A stretch of 9,141 bases of DNA from Bacillota bacterium (GTDB taxonomy: Bacteria; Bacillota; Clostridia; Oscillospirales; Acutalibacteraceae), in assembly GCA_023391275.1 (NCBI GenBank), contig JAEWBE010000072.1, positions 1 through 9,141 on the forward strand, written 5' to 3'. Numbering within the stretch: the stretch's first letter is position 1; every line of letters starts with the position of its first letter. Of this stretch, positions 1 through 5,823 are shown one piece after another. The notes beneath the pieces are model-generated. The model worked only from the letters and a program-made list of their open reading frames with translations, made no database searches and was not told where the DNA came from. Both the position numbers and the translations under genes were made by a program.

Positions 1-417
1 AGTCAAAATAATCCACTGTATACCGCATTCCTCTTCCATGGGGGAACAGATCAGTTTTGCTGAAAGACCGAATGCCGCCAAATGTTGCTTTGCCTTTTCA
101 ATCTGTTCTTTTGAAAGATCTATGCCCCATAGTTCAGATGCTTTACGTTCCCCCAGATATTGCAGGGAATGACCCGTTCCACAGCCTATCTCCAATATCT
201 TTTTTCCGGAGACATCGCCGAAAAGCTGACATTTTTCTTCTGAAACAAATGCTCCATATTTAGGGAGTGCGGTTGTTCCTAAAATGTCGTTTCCTTTTGT
301 GTCCCAAAAGAGACAGTTCGTTTGATGAATAGTATCCTTGTCCATATCAATTGAGATGGCGCAGCCGACCTCGTCTGCACCTATAATGTTCGTTCTATTA
401 ACAGAATTCTTGTCCAT
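1..417 (-). CDS. Class I SAM-dependent methyltransferase, 5' part only (runs off left edge)
   Basis: The reverse strand from the ATG at 417-415 is open to the window edge, giving 139 codons of an N-terminal fragment. Residues about 73-86 read ILEIGCGTGHSLQY, the glycine-rich motif I that binds S-adenosylmethionine. It is followed by LWGIDLSKEQIEKAKQHL, whose Asp matches the acidic ribose-binding residue at the end of strand 2. The ~65 residues before motif I fit small-molecule methyltransferases of Clostridia. An AAGGATGG Shine-Dalgarno site lies about 8 bases before the ATG, and a good promoter lies at 581-608. The substrate cannot be told. The frame ends ...EECGIQWIILT, where the family would be expected to read something like GI-VDYFD, which the next frame supplies; a one-base deletion near positions 22-26 is possible. 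The fold is fairly sure; intactness is uncertain. Confidence 0.85.
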   Translation of the reverse strand, partial: MDKNSVNRTNIIGADEVGCAISIDMDKDTIHQTNCLFWDTKGNDILGTTALPKYGAFVSEEKCQLFGDVSGKKILEIGCGTGHSLQYLGERKASELWGIDLSKEQIEKAKQHLAAFGLSAKLICSPMEEECGIQWIILT

Positions 418-580
418 ATTGGTACCATCCTTAAATATAAGCAACTAGATTGTGCTTCCAATGAATGTCATAAACATTATGCGAAGTTTGTTCTTGCTTT
501 TCTAACACAGATTGATGGTCTAATGCACAGTTCAGAGAGCTGTGTGAGCTTCGTATATTTTTCTTATCTTTACAGAATGA

Positions 581-608
581 ATTATATCATACGGAGCAAA
601 AAGTGCAA
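581..608 (-). promoter_or_regulatory. Sigma-A-type promoter for the methyltransferase gene
   Basis: On the minus strand TTGCAC (608-603) and TATAAT (586-581) are 16 bases apart, close to consensus. Transcription would start near 574 and give a leader of about 155 bases before the methyltransferase ATG. That leader holds a small hairpin with arms CACAG (526-530) and CTGTG (540-544). No known riboswitch is recognised in it. Confidence 0.6.
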
Positions 609-618
609 CATAGCGTTA

Positions 619-691
619 TAGGACGAATCAAGGCTATAAAATACAACGTCCTAATCTATATTCAGTTTATTGTTGCATAAAGGCGGTATGC
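619..691. repeat. Inverted repeats downstream of the 692-1702 gene
   Basis: Directly after the TAA of the leftward membrane-protein gene come GCATA (675-679) and TATGC (687-691), able to form a 5-bp hairpin. Further on, TAGGACG (619-625) and CGTCCTA (647-653) are perfect 7-base arms around a 21-base loop. Neither has a clear T run on either strand, so they are weak terminator candidates at best. They mark the only structure between the two leftward genes apart from the promoter at 581-608. Confidence 0.35.
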
Positions 692-1702
692 TTACCCCTT
701 TGCAAGGTTCGGATTCAAAATGGAAAGCTTATACACCGGATGCTTTAACAGGTTCGTTTCAACCCATTGTCCGTTCTGAACAATCATTTCATGTAACAGC
801 ACGTCCTCGCCGTTCGTAATACGCACGAAATCAAAACGGTATTGTTTCCCAATTCCCGATGCGTAAACTGAGATTGTATTTCCGTTTCGCTCCGTTTTGT
901 CGACATGATCGATAAGGTGATACCAGTTCTGATAGATAATCGGCACAAGGGATTGGGCATCGTAGTCCCAGCCATGCATGGGATGACATAAAAAATCTTC
1001 AGGGAAAAAATCTAGCGCTTTGATTTTCCAGCCTCTGTTTTGATCCAATTCTGTTGTGACGATACCGTAAAAATAGGCAAAGTGGCTCCCAGAGAAGTAA
1101 CCGGTCGGGTCGTTCATTGGCGCCCCGGTAATCACTTCTGCTTCAATCATATGGTATCGGACGTTTTCCGGCGTTTCGGGCGGCGTATAGGCAGGATAGA
1201 GTTTTAAAAGGGTAAGTTGACCGATTCCCTTGAATGAGTCCTCAAACTGACTGAGCGTCATCCTGTTTTGATTGCTTTCTGATAGCAGCTCGTATGCGTA
1301 AGAATACGGCAATGTGCTCCATCCAATGGTCCCACAGCCTCCTGAATAGCCCGCCATGTTGGCAGCTTCCCGCAGGATTCCGAAATAAGCCAGAATAACA
1401 TCCTCCGGAGTCTGAAAATGATCCAGACTCAAAGGATTAACACCCCGGTCCCGATCAAATTGCGCCATAGTATATTTATTATCCAAAGCGGGCTGAGAGG
1501 AAGGCCGCTGGAATCTTGAAATATCGGCATCGTCTGAAATGGATTCCGATGTGTCGTTGTCAATTGAAGCCATCGTGTGAACAGCGCCTCCCATCAACAT
1601 GTTTAATTGCCTTTTGTTCTGTGAGGTTATTTTTATAACAAGAGAAAAACATGTTATGATTAGAGCGGTAATCAGAACAGCAGGCAGAATCATTTTACGC
1701 AT
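692..1702 (-). CDS. Membrane-anchored extracytoplasmic protein of unknown function
   Basis: I do not recognise the family. The ATG at 1702 gives 336 residues. It is preferred over the GTG at 1714 because an AGGTGA Shine-Dalgarno site lies 8 bases before it. Residues about 5-24 are hydrophobic after a short basic start (MRKMILPAVLITALIITCFS), so this is a single N-terminal membrane anchor or uncleaved signal; no lipobox Cys is seen. A polar linker of ~70 residues rich in Ser, Asp and Gln follows. The outer domain begins around LDHFQTPEDVILAYFGIL, a segment reminiscent of NTF2/SnoaL-like domains, but that is only a resemblance. The domain is rich in Tyr, Trp and Phe, with a GYSGGCG motif and a lone Cys pair (GGCG and FLCHP) that could form a disulphide. 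The gene lies between the methyltransferase and the repressor terminator, probably as its own unit. No promoter could be chosen confidently upstream. Confidence 0.7.
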   Translation of the reverse strand: MRKMILPAVLITALIITCFSLVIKITSQNKRQLNMLMGGAVHTMASIDNDTSESISDDADISRFQRPSSQPALDNKYTMAQFDRDRGVNPLSLDHFQTPEDVILAYFGILREAANMAGYSGGCGTIGWSTLPYSYAYELLSESNQNRMTLSQFEDSFKGIGQLTLLKLYPAYTPPETPENVRYHMIEAEVITGAPMNDPTGYFSGSHFAYFYGIVTTELDQNRGWKIKALDFFPEDFLCHPMHGWDYDAQSLVPIIYQNWYHLIDHVDKTERNGNTISVYASGIGKQYRFDFVRITNGEDVLLHEMIVQNGQWVETNLLKHPVYKLSILNPNLAKG

Positions 1703-1791
1703 GGATATCATCACCTATCACATCCCATCTCATAAATGTATATGCGGTTGCCGTGATCCATAACCATGCCGAGGCGATGCTTAAAGTCACA

Positions 1792-1821
1792 CCTTTTCGG
1801 AAAGGATGATGGGCTCATCAT
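1792..1821 (-). repeat. Two abutting perfect hairpins in the leader of the 692-1702 gene
   Basis: CCTTT (1792-1796) and AAAGG (1801-1805) enclose a 4-base loop. The next base starts ATGATG (1806-1811), which pairs with CATCAT (1816-1821) across another 4-base loop. They lie about 90 bases before the start of the membrane-protein gene, in an otherwise featureless 138-base stretch. Their function is unknown; they could be leader structures or a protein-binding site. Confidence 0.4.
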
Positions 1822-1853
1822 GCTGTTAAAGTTTCATACAGAAATAATCGAAG

Positions 1854-1884
1854 AAAGGCTCTGCGGTATTCCCGCGGAGCCTTT
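1854..1884 (-). terminator. Intrinsic terminator of the LacI-family gene
   Basis: The arms AAAGGCTCTGCGG and CCGCGGAGCCTTT pair over 13 positions with one mismatch around a 5-base loop. On the minus strand the stem is followed by TCTTCGATTATTTC, a modest T-rich tail. It sits 40 bases past the stop codon of the leftward LacI-type gene and so separates it from the next leftward gene. The plus-strand side is followed by CGCTTTT, so the structure might work in both directions, though no plus-strand gene ends here. Confidence 0.7.
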
Positions 1885-1923
1885 CGCTTTTAGTTACCAA
1901 CCCGTATAATTCAGTTAAACTTC

Positions 1924-2952
1924 TTATGGTTGTAAATTTGTGCCTATACTGGAATCCCGGACAATCAGTCGAGGCTCCAGGCGAACTGTTTTCGGATATG
2001 TACGTTCTAATTCAATGCGTTCCATCAAAAGGCAAGCGGCATTTTCCCCGATTGCCGTCTGCATCATATCCACTGAAGTGATGTGGGGGTTGATTGCCGT
2101 TGCAAAATCGGTATTATCCAGTGAGACGATCGCCAGATCATGCGGAATCGAAATGCCCTGTTCCGTGCAAGCGGTGACGGCACCGACGACCATGAGGTCA
2201 TTCGCGGTTATTATTGCGGTGAAACGGCGGTCCCCGGAAAGAATGCTTTGAGCGGCCAGGTAGCCGGATTCCTTTGTGTAATCCCCAATAAAAAGATTCT
2301 CCGGGCCGGCGTCAATCCCGTATTTTTTCATTGCGCTGAAAAAGCCAGCAGTACGCTCTTTTCCGGTCTGTTCCGTTAATGTTCCGATGATGAGTGCAAT
2401 ATTGTGATGACCCTGTTGAATCAGGTGTTCTGTAGCAAGATACATCGCCTTTGTATGATCGACATATACACAGTCAAAGCCGTTGGGCTGATGATCAGGC
2501 GCTTCGAAGAGGTTGGTCAGTACGGTAGGACGCCCGCTCTTTTGGATGGCATTAATATTTTTATCGCAGAAATTAAAGGAAACGAAAATCATGCCGTCGC
2601 CCTGGTGTTCCATCAGCAAATCGATGAATTTCAGTTCTTCTTCCAAACTGTGCTTTGTGTAACAAAGCATGGAGTTGACGTTGTGCTGGTCAAAAACATT
2701 ATTCGCACCTTTTATCATGTCAAAATAGAATGGATTGCAGATATCCGGAATGCAAAAAAGGATGCGGTTTGTACGGTTGCTTTTCAAGGTACGGGCAGAG
2801 GAGGAGGGGCGAAAACCGATTTCTTCTGCAGCCGAAATGATTGCCTTTTTGGTTTTTTCACTGCAATATCCCGTATTACTCAGGGCTCTTGATACTGTAG
2901 AAGGCGAAAATCCGGTGATTTTCGATATCTCATAAATACTACTGTTTCCCAA
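1924..2952 (-). CDS. LacI-family transcriptional regulator, likely repressor of the adjacent sugar operon
   Basis: The 342-residue protein has the standard LacI layout. Residues about 4-24 (SSIYEISKITGFSPSTVSRA) are the helix-turn-helix, with SPSTVSRAL as the recognition helix. A hinge region follows around residues 46-60 (SSARTLKSNRTN). A periplasmic-binding-protein-like effector domain starts at RILFCIPDICNPFY and runs to about residue 335, including the conserved late segments FTAIITANDLMVVGA and HDLAIVSLDNTDFA. The start is TTG at 2952-2950: the helix-turn-helix begins only four residues later, AGAGGA lies 8 bases upstream, and the nearby ATG is out of frame. The Shine-Dalgarno site lies in a perfect inverted repeat. 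The gene diverges from the solute-binding-protein operon, so control of that operon and of itself is the natural inference. The effector is probably the imported sugar or its phosphate. Confidence 0.95.
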   Translation of the reverse strand: MGNSSIYEISKITGFSPSTVSRALSNTGYCSEKTKKAIISAAEEIGFRPSSSARTLKSNRTNRILFCIPDICNPFYFDMIKGANNVFDQHNVNSMLCYTKHSLEEELKFIDLLMEHQGDGMIFVSFNFCDKNINAIQKSGRPTVLTNLFEAPDHQPNGFDCVYVDHTKAMYLATEHLIQQGHHNIALIIGTLTEQTGKERTAGFFSAMKKYGIDAGPENLFIGDYTKESGYLAAQSILSGDRRFTAIITANDLMVVGAVTACTEQGISIPHDLAIVSLDNTDFATAINPHITSVDMMQTAIGENAACLLMERIELERTYPKTVRLEPRLIVRDSSIGTNLQP

Positions 2953-2966
2953 GAGGACATTCCTCT
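2952..2966 (-). promoter_or_regulatory. Shine-Dalgarno site of the LacI-type gene inside a perfect inverted repeat
   Basis: In mRNA sense, AGAGGA (2966-2961) is the ribosome binding site and TCCTCT (2957-2952) is its perfect complement 3 bases later, overlapping the first base of the TTG start. A 6-bp stem with a 3-base loop would hide the site and the start. With the TTG codon this suggests deliberately low translation of the repressor. Confidence 0.5.
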
Positions 2967-2987
2967 CTTTCTCTTTTCTTTACTTTA

Positions 2988-3015
2988 ATTATATCCATTT
3001 TTCCGACATAAGCAA
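2988..3015 (-). promoter_or_regulatory. Promoter of the LacI-family gene
   Basis: On the minus strand TTGCTT (3015-3010) and TATAAT (2993-2988) are 16 bases apart. Transcription would begin near 2981, leaving a short leader of about 28 bases. The operator-like sequence at 3033-3054 lies just upstream of the -35 element, between this promoter and the rightward one at 3057-3085. Confidence 0.6.
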
Positions 3016-3032
3016 TACCTTCACAATAAAAA

Positions 3033-3054
3033 ATGTGGAATCGATACTATATTC
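3033..3054. promoter_or_regulatory. Candidate LacI-family operator between the divergent promoters
   Basis: GTGGAATC and GATACTAT meet at a central CG, giving an imperfect palindrome (5 of 8 positions) of the kind LacI-family proteins bind. Thirteen of these bases (3033-3045) recur at 3228-3240 with one difference. The site lies between the -35 boxes of the leftward promoter (3010-3015) and the rightward one (3057-3062), a classic place for joint control. Assignment to the neighbouring regulator is inference. Confidence 0.45.
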
Positions 3055-3056
3055 TA

Positions 3057-3085
3057 TTGATTATTTAAAATGATGGTGATATAAT
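3057..3085 (+). promoter_or_regulatory. Rightward promoter of the sugar operon leader
   Basis: TTGATT (3057-3062) and TATAAT (3080-3085) are separated by exactly 17 bases. A transcript would start near 3092 and cross about 410 bases before the GTG of the solute-binding protein, including a terminator-like palindrome at 3292-3323 and a second hairpin at 3447-3472. It is the best rightward promoter by consensus in this intergenic region. Confidence 0.6.
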
Positions 3086-3098
3086 GGTGGCAAATAAA

Positions 3099-3135
3099 AT
3101 TATATAGTAATTATATAAAATCATTGATTATATAA
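3099..3135. repeat. Three copies of ATTATATA in an AT-rich stretch
   Basis: ATTATATA occurs at 3099-3106, 3110-3117 and 3127-3134. The last two extend to TTATATAA, which is its own reverse complement. They lie just after the predicted start of the rightward transcript. Simple AT richness could explain them. Confidence 0.3.
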
Positions 3136-3227
3136 CGGAAAAATAGTTAAATTACTTTGATTTGTAAAACAGAACAATTAACACGAGTCTTTTATTGCTT
3201 TCCCGAAGTGGATTTTTTTTAAAATTT

Positions 3228-3247
3228 ATGTGGAATCAATGTCACAA
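3228..3247. promoter_or_regulatory. Second operator-like site, repeat of 3033-3045
   Basis: Bases 3228-3240 match 3033-3045 at 12 of 13 positions (ATGTGGAATC then G or A, then AT). The site also forms an 18-bp imperfect palindrome from TGTG (3229-3232) to CACA, with 6 of 9 positions symmetric. A second downstream operator would suit repression by DNA looping or roadblock. This is inferred from the repeat only. Confidence 0.4.
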
Positions 3248-3291
3248 TACGACATAGAGCCATCTTGCTGCGTAAGGGCAAACGATGTCTC

Positions 3292-3323
3292 CACAAAGGC
3301 TATAGCCTTTGTGATTGCTTTTT
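3292..3323 (+). terminator. Intrinsic terminator or attenuator in the operon leader (perfect 22-bp palindrome)
   Basis: The arms CACAAAGGC (3292-3300) and GCCTTTGTG (3305-3313) enclose TATA; the whole 22 bases is an exact palindrome. It is followed by ATTGC and five T (3319-3323), as in an intrinsic terminator. No coding sequence ends upstream on this strand, so it would stop a leader transcript begun near 3092. Just before it CATC-TTGC (3261-3268) can pair with GCAA-GATG (3278-3287, AC bulge), and GACAT (3251-3255) can instead pair with ATGTC (3285-3289). That is the kind of competition seen in regulated leaders. No known riboswitch class fits. The palindrome might instead be a protein-binding site. 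Confidence 0.55.
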
Positions 3324-3355
3324 GCTCCGATTCCCTCGTGATATATTATTATAAT
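3322..3355 (+). promoter_or_regulatory. Possible second rightward promoter, past the palindrome
   Basis: TTGCTC (3322-3327) lies 16 bases before TATTAT (3344-3349), and a perfect TATAAT follows at 3350-3355 but without a good -35 at the normal distance. CGATTCC (3328-3334), the reverse complement of part of the 3033 operator-like site, falls in the spacer. If real, this promoter would let the operon be transcribed without crossing the 3292-3323 terminator. Confidence 0.35.
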
Positions 3356-3402
3356 ATGTCGTCCCTAATAAGGACTGGTTCAGAATAGCTCATTTTCAGG
3401 AA

Positions 3403-3419
3403 GTAAAGACCTTCTTTAC
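3403..3419. repeat. 17-bp inverted repeat in the leader
   Basis: GTAAAG (3403-3408) and CTTTAC (3414-3419) are perfect arms around ACCTT. The site lies about 50 bases after the possible second promoter and could be an operator or a small RNA hairpin. It does not resemble the 3033/3228 sites. Confidence 0.35.
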
Positions 3420-3446
3420 AGCAAATTCTGTGTTAAGATTTAAAAT

Positions 3447-3472
3447 AGCGGGTCCCCTGGGACTAGCTTTTT
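3447..3472 (+). terminator. Terminator-like hairpin directly before the first operon gene
   Basis: Bases 3447-3455 pair with 3460-3468 (AGC, a G/A mismatch, a G/U pair, then GTCC with GGAC) around a 4-base loop. The stem is followed at once by a T run at 3468-3472. It ends only 12 bases before the Shine-Dalgarno site of the solute-binding protein. It could be an attenuator or simply a leader structure that protects the mRNA; the stem is modest. Confidence 0.4.
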
Positions 3473-3484
3473 AAATAAAAATTT

Positions 3485-3492
3485 AGGGAGGA
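3485..3492 (+). promoter_or_regulatory. Strong ribosome binding site that decides the GTG start
   Basis: AGGGAGGA lies 9 bases before the GTG at 3502. The next in-frame residues give a textbook lipoprotein signal, so this GTG is the start. Confidence 0.8.
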
Positions 3493-3501
3493 TAACAAAA
3501 C

Positions 3502-4815
3502 GTGAAAAAGACAAACAGAATCATCAGCTTCCTGCTCGCTGGCGCACTTTTACTCAGTGTGACCGGGTGTGCTTCCGGGGGAAACTCAACCAGCAACAGT
3601 GCTACCGGACAAAGCAAACCGGCCGCGAATGCAGAAAAGACAAAAATTACATTTTGGACCTTTCATACCAACGCGGAAAAAGACTTTATGGCCTCATTAG
3701 GAGAGAAGTATAAAAAAGTAAACCCGAATGTAGAAATCGTTTATCAGAATTTTCCGGAAGCAGATTATATGGGTTCTAAACTAACGACTGCATTTGCGGC
3801 AGGCTCTGGGCCGGATGTTTTCGTTATGAGCCCTGGCGACTTCTTGAAGTATGCAAACAGCGGTGTTGCAATGGATCTTACCAAATATTATACCGACGAG
3901 ATCAAAAAAGATTTTTTGCCAAGTTCATTGCAGGCTGTAACAGTAGACAATAAGATAATGGGAATTCCGTTTGAAATCGAACTCCTTGGCCTGTACTATA
4001 ACAAGGATATGTTTAAGGCAGCAAATCTTAATCCTCCAAAAACATGGAGTGAATTAGAAGCAGATACGAAGGCACTGACAAAAGATAAGATTGCTGGCTT
4101 GCTTATTGAGCCAAGCAAAGGGTATTACCAAAATTTTACATGGTATCCCTTCCTTTGGCAGACAGGATCCAATGTGATAGACACTCAAAAGAAAATAGGT
4201 ACATTTGAAGGAGCAGGCACAGAAAAAGCTCTGAAACTTTGGGGTGATCTCATTAAAGCGGGAGCACCGCAAAAGCTTTCGATTCCGCTGACAAATGATA
4301 TAGCGCTTCTCGGTGAAGGTCAGGCGGCCATGCAGGTGTGTGGAACATGGGCGGTTGCAAGTTTGGAGCAGAAGTATCCTAAAACCAATATCGGTCTTGT
4401 TCCGCTGCCTGTCCCGGACGGAGGAAAAGCTGCAACCTGTGCCGGCGGATGGAAAATGCTAGTTAACGGAAAAAGCAAAAATGCAGATGAGGCTGCAAAA
4501 TTCGCAATGTGGGCTTTCGCTGAAAATGTGGATATTCCTCTCGAATGGTGTACGAAAGTCAAATTTGCATATTCGCCGAGAACATCTGTTATTCAGGCTG
4601 GCAAAGACATTTATAGTAAGGGACTGAGAAGTGTGTTCACCGACGAAATTTACAGTTCTGCAATTGGAGAGCCGCGTTATCCAGCTGAAGTCGTAAATGC
4701 GGTGGGAGATGCACTTCAAAGTGTTATGTTCAGTAATGGTGATCCTAAAACAGAAGATAAAACAGCTAACGATAAGATTAATGAGTATTTAAAAACTTAT
4801 AAAGGCTCGCTATAA
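3502..4815 (+). CDS. Sugar ABC transporter solute-binding lipoprotein (family 1, MalE-like)
   Basis: The 437-residue protein captures the sugar outside the membrane and delivers it to the two permeases encoded next. Residues 1-22 are a lipoprotein signal (basic MKKTNR, then a hydrophobic stretch), with the lipobox VTGC at 20-23 making Cys23 the lipidated residue. A Ser/Asn/Ala-rich tether of about 25 residues follows. The mature domain opens with KITFWTFHTNAEKDF, typical of SBP_bac_1 proteins. Family features follow: GSGPDVFVMSPGDF, then GIPFEIELLGLYYNKDMFK, NPPKTWSELEADTKAL and, later, GEGQAAMQVCGTWA. Length is normal for the family. Several Trp and Tyr residues suit stacking on sugar rings. 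It is the first gene of the operon, has a strong Shine-Dalgarno site, and is followed by a stable hairpin, which fits the usual excess of binding protein over permease. The exact substrate cannot be read from sequence. Confidence 0.96.
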   Translation: MKKTNRIISFLLAGALLLSVTGCASGGNSTSNSATGQSKPAANAEKTKITFWTFHTNAEKDFMASLGEKYKKVNPNVEIVYQNFPEADYMGSKLTTAFAAGSGPDVFVMSPGDFLKYANSGVAMDLTKYYTDEIKKDFLPSSLQAVTVDNKIMGIPFEIELLGLYYNKDMFKAANLNPPKTWSELEADTKALTKDKIAGLLIEPSKGYYQNFTWYPFLWQTGSNVIDTQKKIGTFEGAGTEKALKLWGDLIKAGAPQKLSIPLTNDIALLGEGQAAMQVCGTWAVASLEQKYPKTNIGLVPLPVPDGGKAATCAGGWKMLVNGKSKNADEAAKFAMWAFAENVDIPLEWCTKVKFAYSPRTSVIQAGKDIYSKGLRSVFTDEIYSSAIGEPRYPAEVVNAVGDALQSVMFSNGDPKTEDKTANDKINEYLKTYKGSL

Positions 4816-4830
4816 ACTGAGTTGGAAACA

Positions 4831-4869
4831 GTGTACCGCTCCCCTTTTGTCGAAATCGGAGCGGTACGC
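4831..4869 (+). promoter_or_regulatory. Stable intercistronic hairpin between binding protein and first permease
   Basis: GTACCGCTCC (4833-4842) pairs perfectly with GGAGCGGTAC (4858-4867), and the stem extends one more G-C and one G-U pair outward and UUU/AAA inward. There is no T run after it, so it is not a clean terminator. Such hairpins between a binding-protein gene and permease genes often protect the upstream mRNA. The permease Shine-Dalgarno region (4877-4886) repeats the right arm with one change, so the left arm could pair there instead. Confidence 0.65.
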
Positions 4870-4887
4870 CATTTTAGGAGGGGTACC

Positions 4888-5823
4888 ATGAAAGCACAGT
4901 TTATCATCCCCAAACAGAAAGAAGTTAAGAAAAGAAAGTTTAACCTGAACAGCAAAAATACAAAAGAAAATATCTTTGCCTACTGTATGCTGGCACCCGA
5001 CGTCATCGGACTTGCTGTTTTCTTTTTTCTTCCTATAATGATTGCTCTGTATACGAGCTTTCATAGTTGGAATGTATTGGAGCCTATGCAATTTATAGGA
5101 CTGGACAATTATAAAGCCATGATGTCTGATACACAATGGTGGGTTTCCGTAAGAAATACGCTGCTCTATTCAGTAATGTTTGTTCCCATGGTGTTTTGCT
5201 TTTCGCTGCTGTTGGCAGTCTTTGTAAATTCAATTCCAGGAAGAGCACAACAGCTGTTCCGTACTTTATTTTTTATTCCGTACGCAATTTCTACAGTCGT
5301 TGCTTCGCTAATCTGGAGGTTTATACTCGATCCACAGCGGGGATTTGTCAATGAGTTATTCAAAATGTTTGGAATACCCCCTCAGGGGTTTTTAGGAAAT
5401 CCCAAACAGGCACTTTTTTGTATCGCCCTTGTCTCAGCCTGGATGCTGATTGGATATTATTGTATCATTTTCTTGTCGGCACTGAAAGACATCCCCATAA
5501 GTTACTACGAGGCCGCTAAATTGGATGGCGCAAATGCATTTCATATCTTTACAAACATAACTTTCCCCCTTCTGAAGGAGGTAAGCACATTTGTCCTGGT
5601 GGTTACCACAATTGCTTCCTTCCAAGTGTTTGATTTGATAAAAATTCTGACAAATGGCGGCCCGTCCGGGGCAACCAACGTGTCGGTATATTACATATAC
5701 CAGAATGCATTCGAGTTTATGAAGGTTGGCTACTCATCAGCTTTGGCATTCGTACTATTCCTGATCATTTTTGTCATGAGTTTGTTCCAACTCAAACTAA
5801 CGAAGGGAGAAACCAATGTCTGA
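4888..5823 (+). CDS. Sugar ABC transporter permease, MalF/UgpA type
   Basis: One of two inner-membrane subunits forming the sugar channel. The ATG at 4888 is chosen because AGGAGGGG lies just before it; an in-frame TTG at 4822 would place the start inside the intercistronic hairpin and add 22 non-family residues. That gives 311 residues. A basic N-terminal tail (KQKEVKKRK) is followed by a first membrane segment around residues 30-57, as usual for MalF-type subunits. About five more follow, including LLYSVMFVPMVFCFSLLLAV and the C-terminal SSALAFVLFLIIFVMSLF. The EAA loop that docks to the ATPase reads YYEAAKLDGANAFHIFTNI, with E208-A209-A210 and G214 in place, then TFPLL. The family signature LTNGGPSGAT follows later. 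Its stop overlaps the next start by 8 bases, indicating coupled translation. No ATPase gene is present in the window. Confidence 0.95.
   Translation: MKAQFIIPKQKEVKKRKFNLNSKNTKENIFAYCMLAPDVIGLAVFFFLPIMIALYTSFHSWNVLEPMQFIGLDNYKAMMSDTQWWVSVRNTLLYSVMFVPMVFCFSLLLAVFVNSIPGRAQQLFRTLFFIPYAISTVVASLIWRFILDPQRGFVNELFKMFGIPPQGFLGNPKQALFCIALVSAWMLIGYYCIIFLSALKDIPISYYEAAKLDGANAFHIFTNITFPLLKEVSTFVLVVTTIASFQVFDLIKILTNGGPSGATNVSVYYIYQNAFEFMKVGYSSALAFVLFLIIFVMSLFQLKLTKGETNV

Noticed and set aside
57..263. 68-residue plus-strand open frame near the left edge
   Set aside because: It is antisense to the methyltransferase fragment, which carries the SAM-binding motif; no ribosome binding site or domain supports it.
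2404..2892. 162-residue plus-strand open frame
   Set aside because: It is antisense to the LacI-family gene, which has clear domains in the other strand.
3099..3135. CRISPR-like or iteron repeats
   Set aside because: The repeated unit is only 8 AT bases, unevenly spaced, and explained by local AT richness.
3228..3330. Cyclic-di-GMP or fluoride riboswitch, prompted by GGCAAAC and GATGTCTCC
   Set aside because: The remaining conserved core bases and stem order of either class could not be laid onto the sequence.
4822..4887. Upstream TTG start for the first permease
   Set aside because: It would encode the intercistronic hairpin as protein; the ATG at 4888 has a strong Shine-Dalgarno site and gives a normal MalF-type N-terminus.
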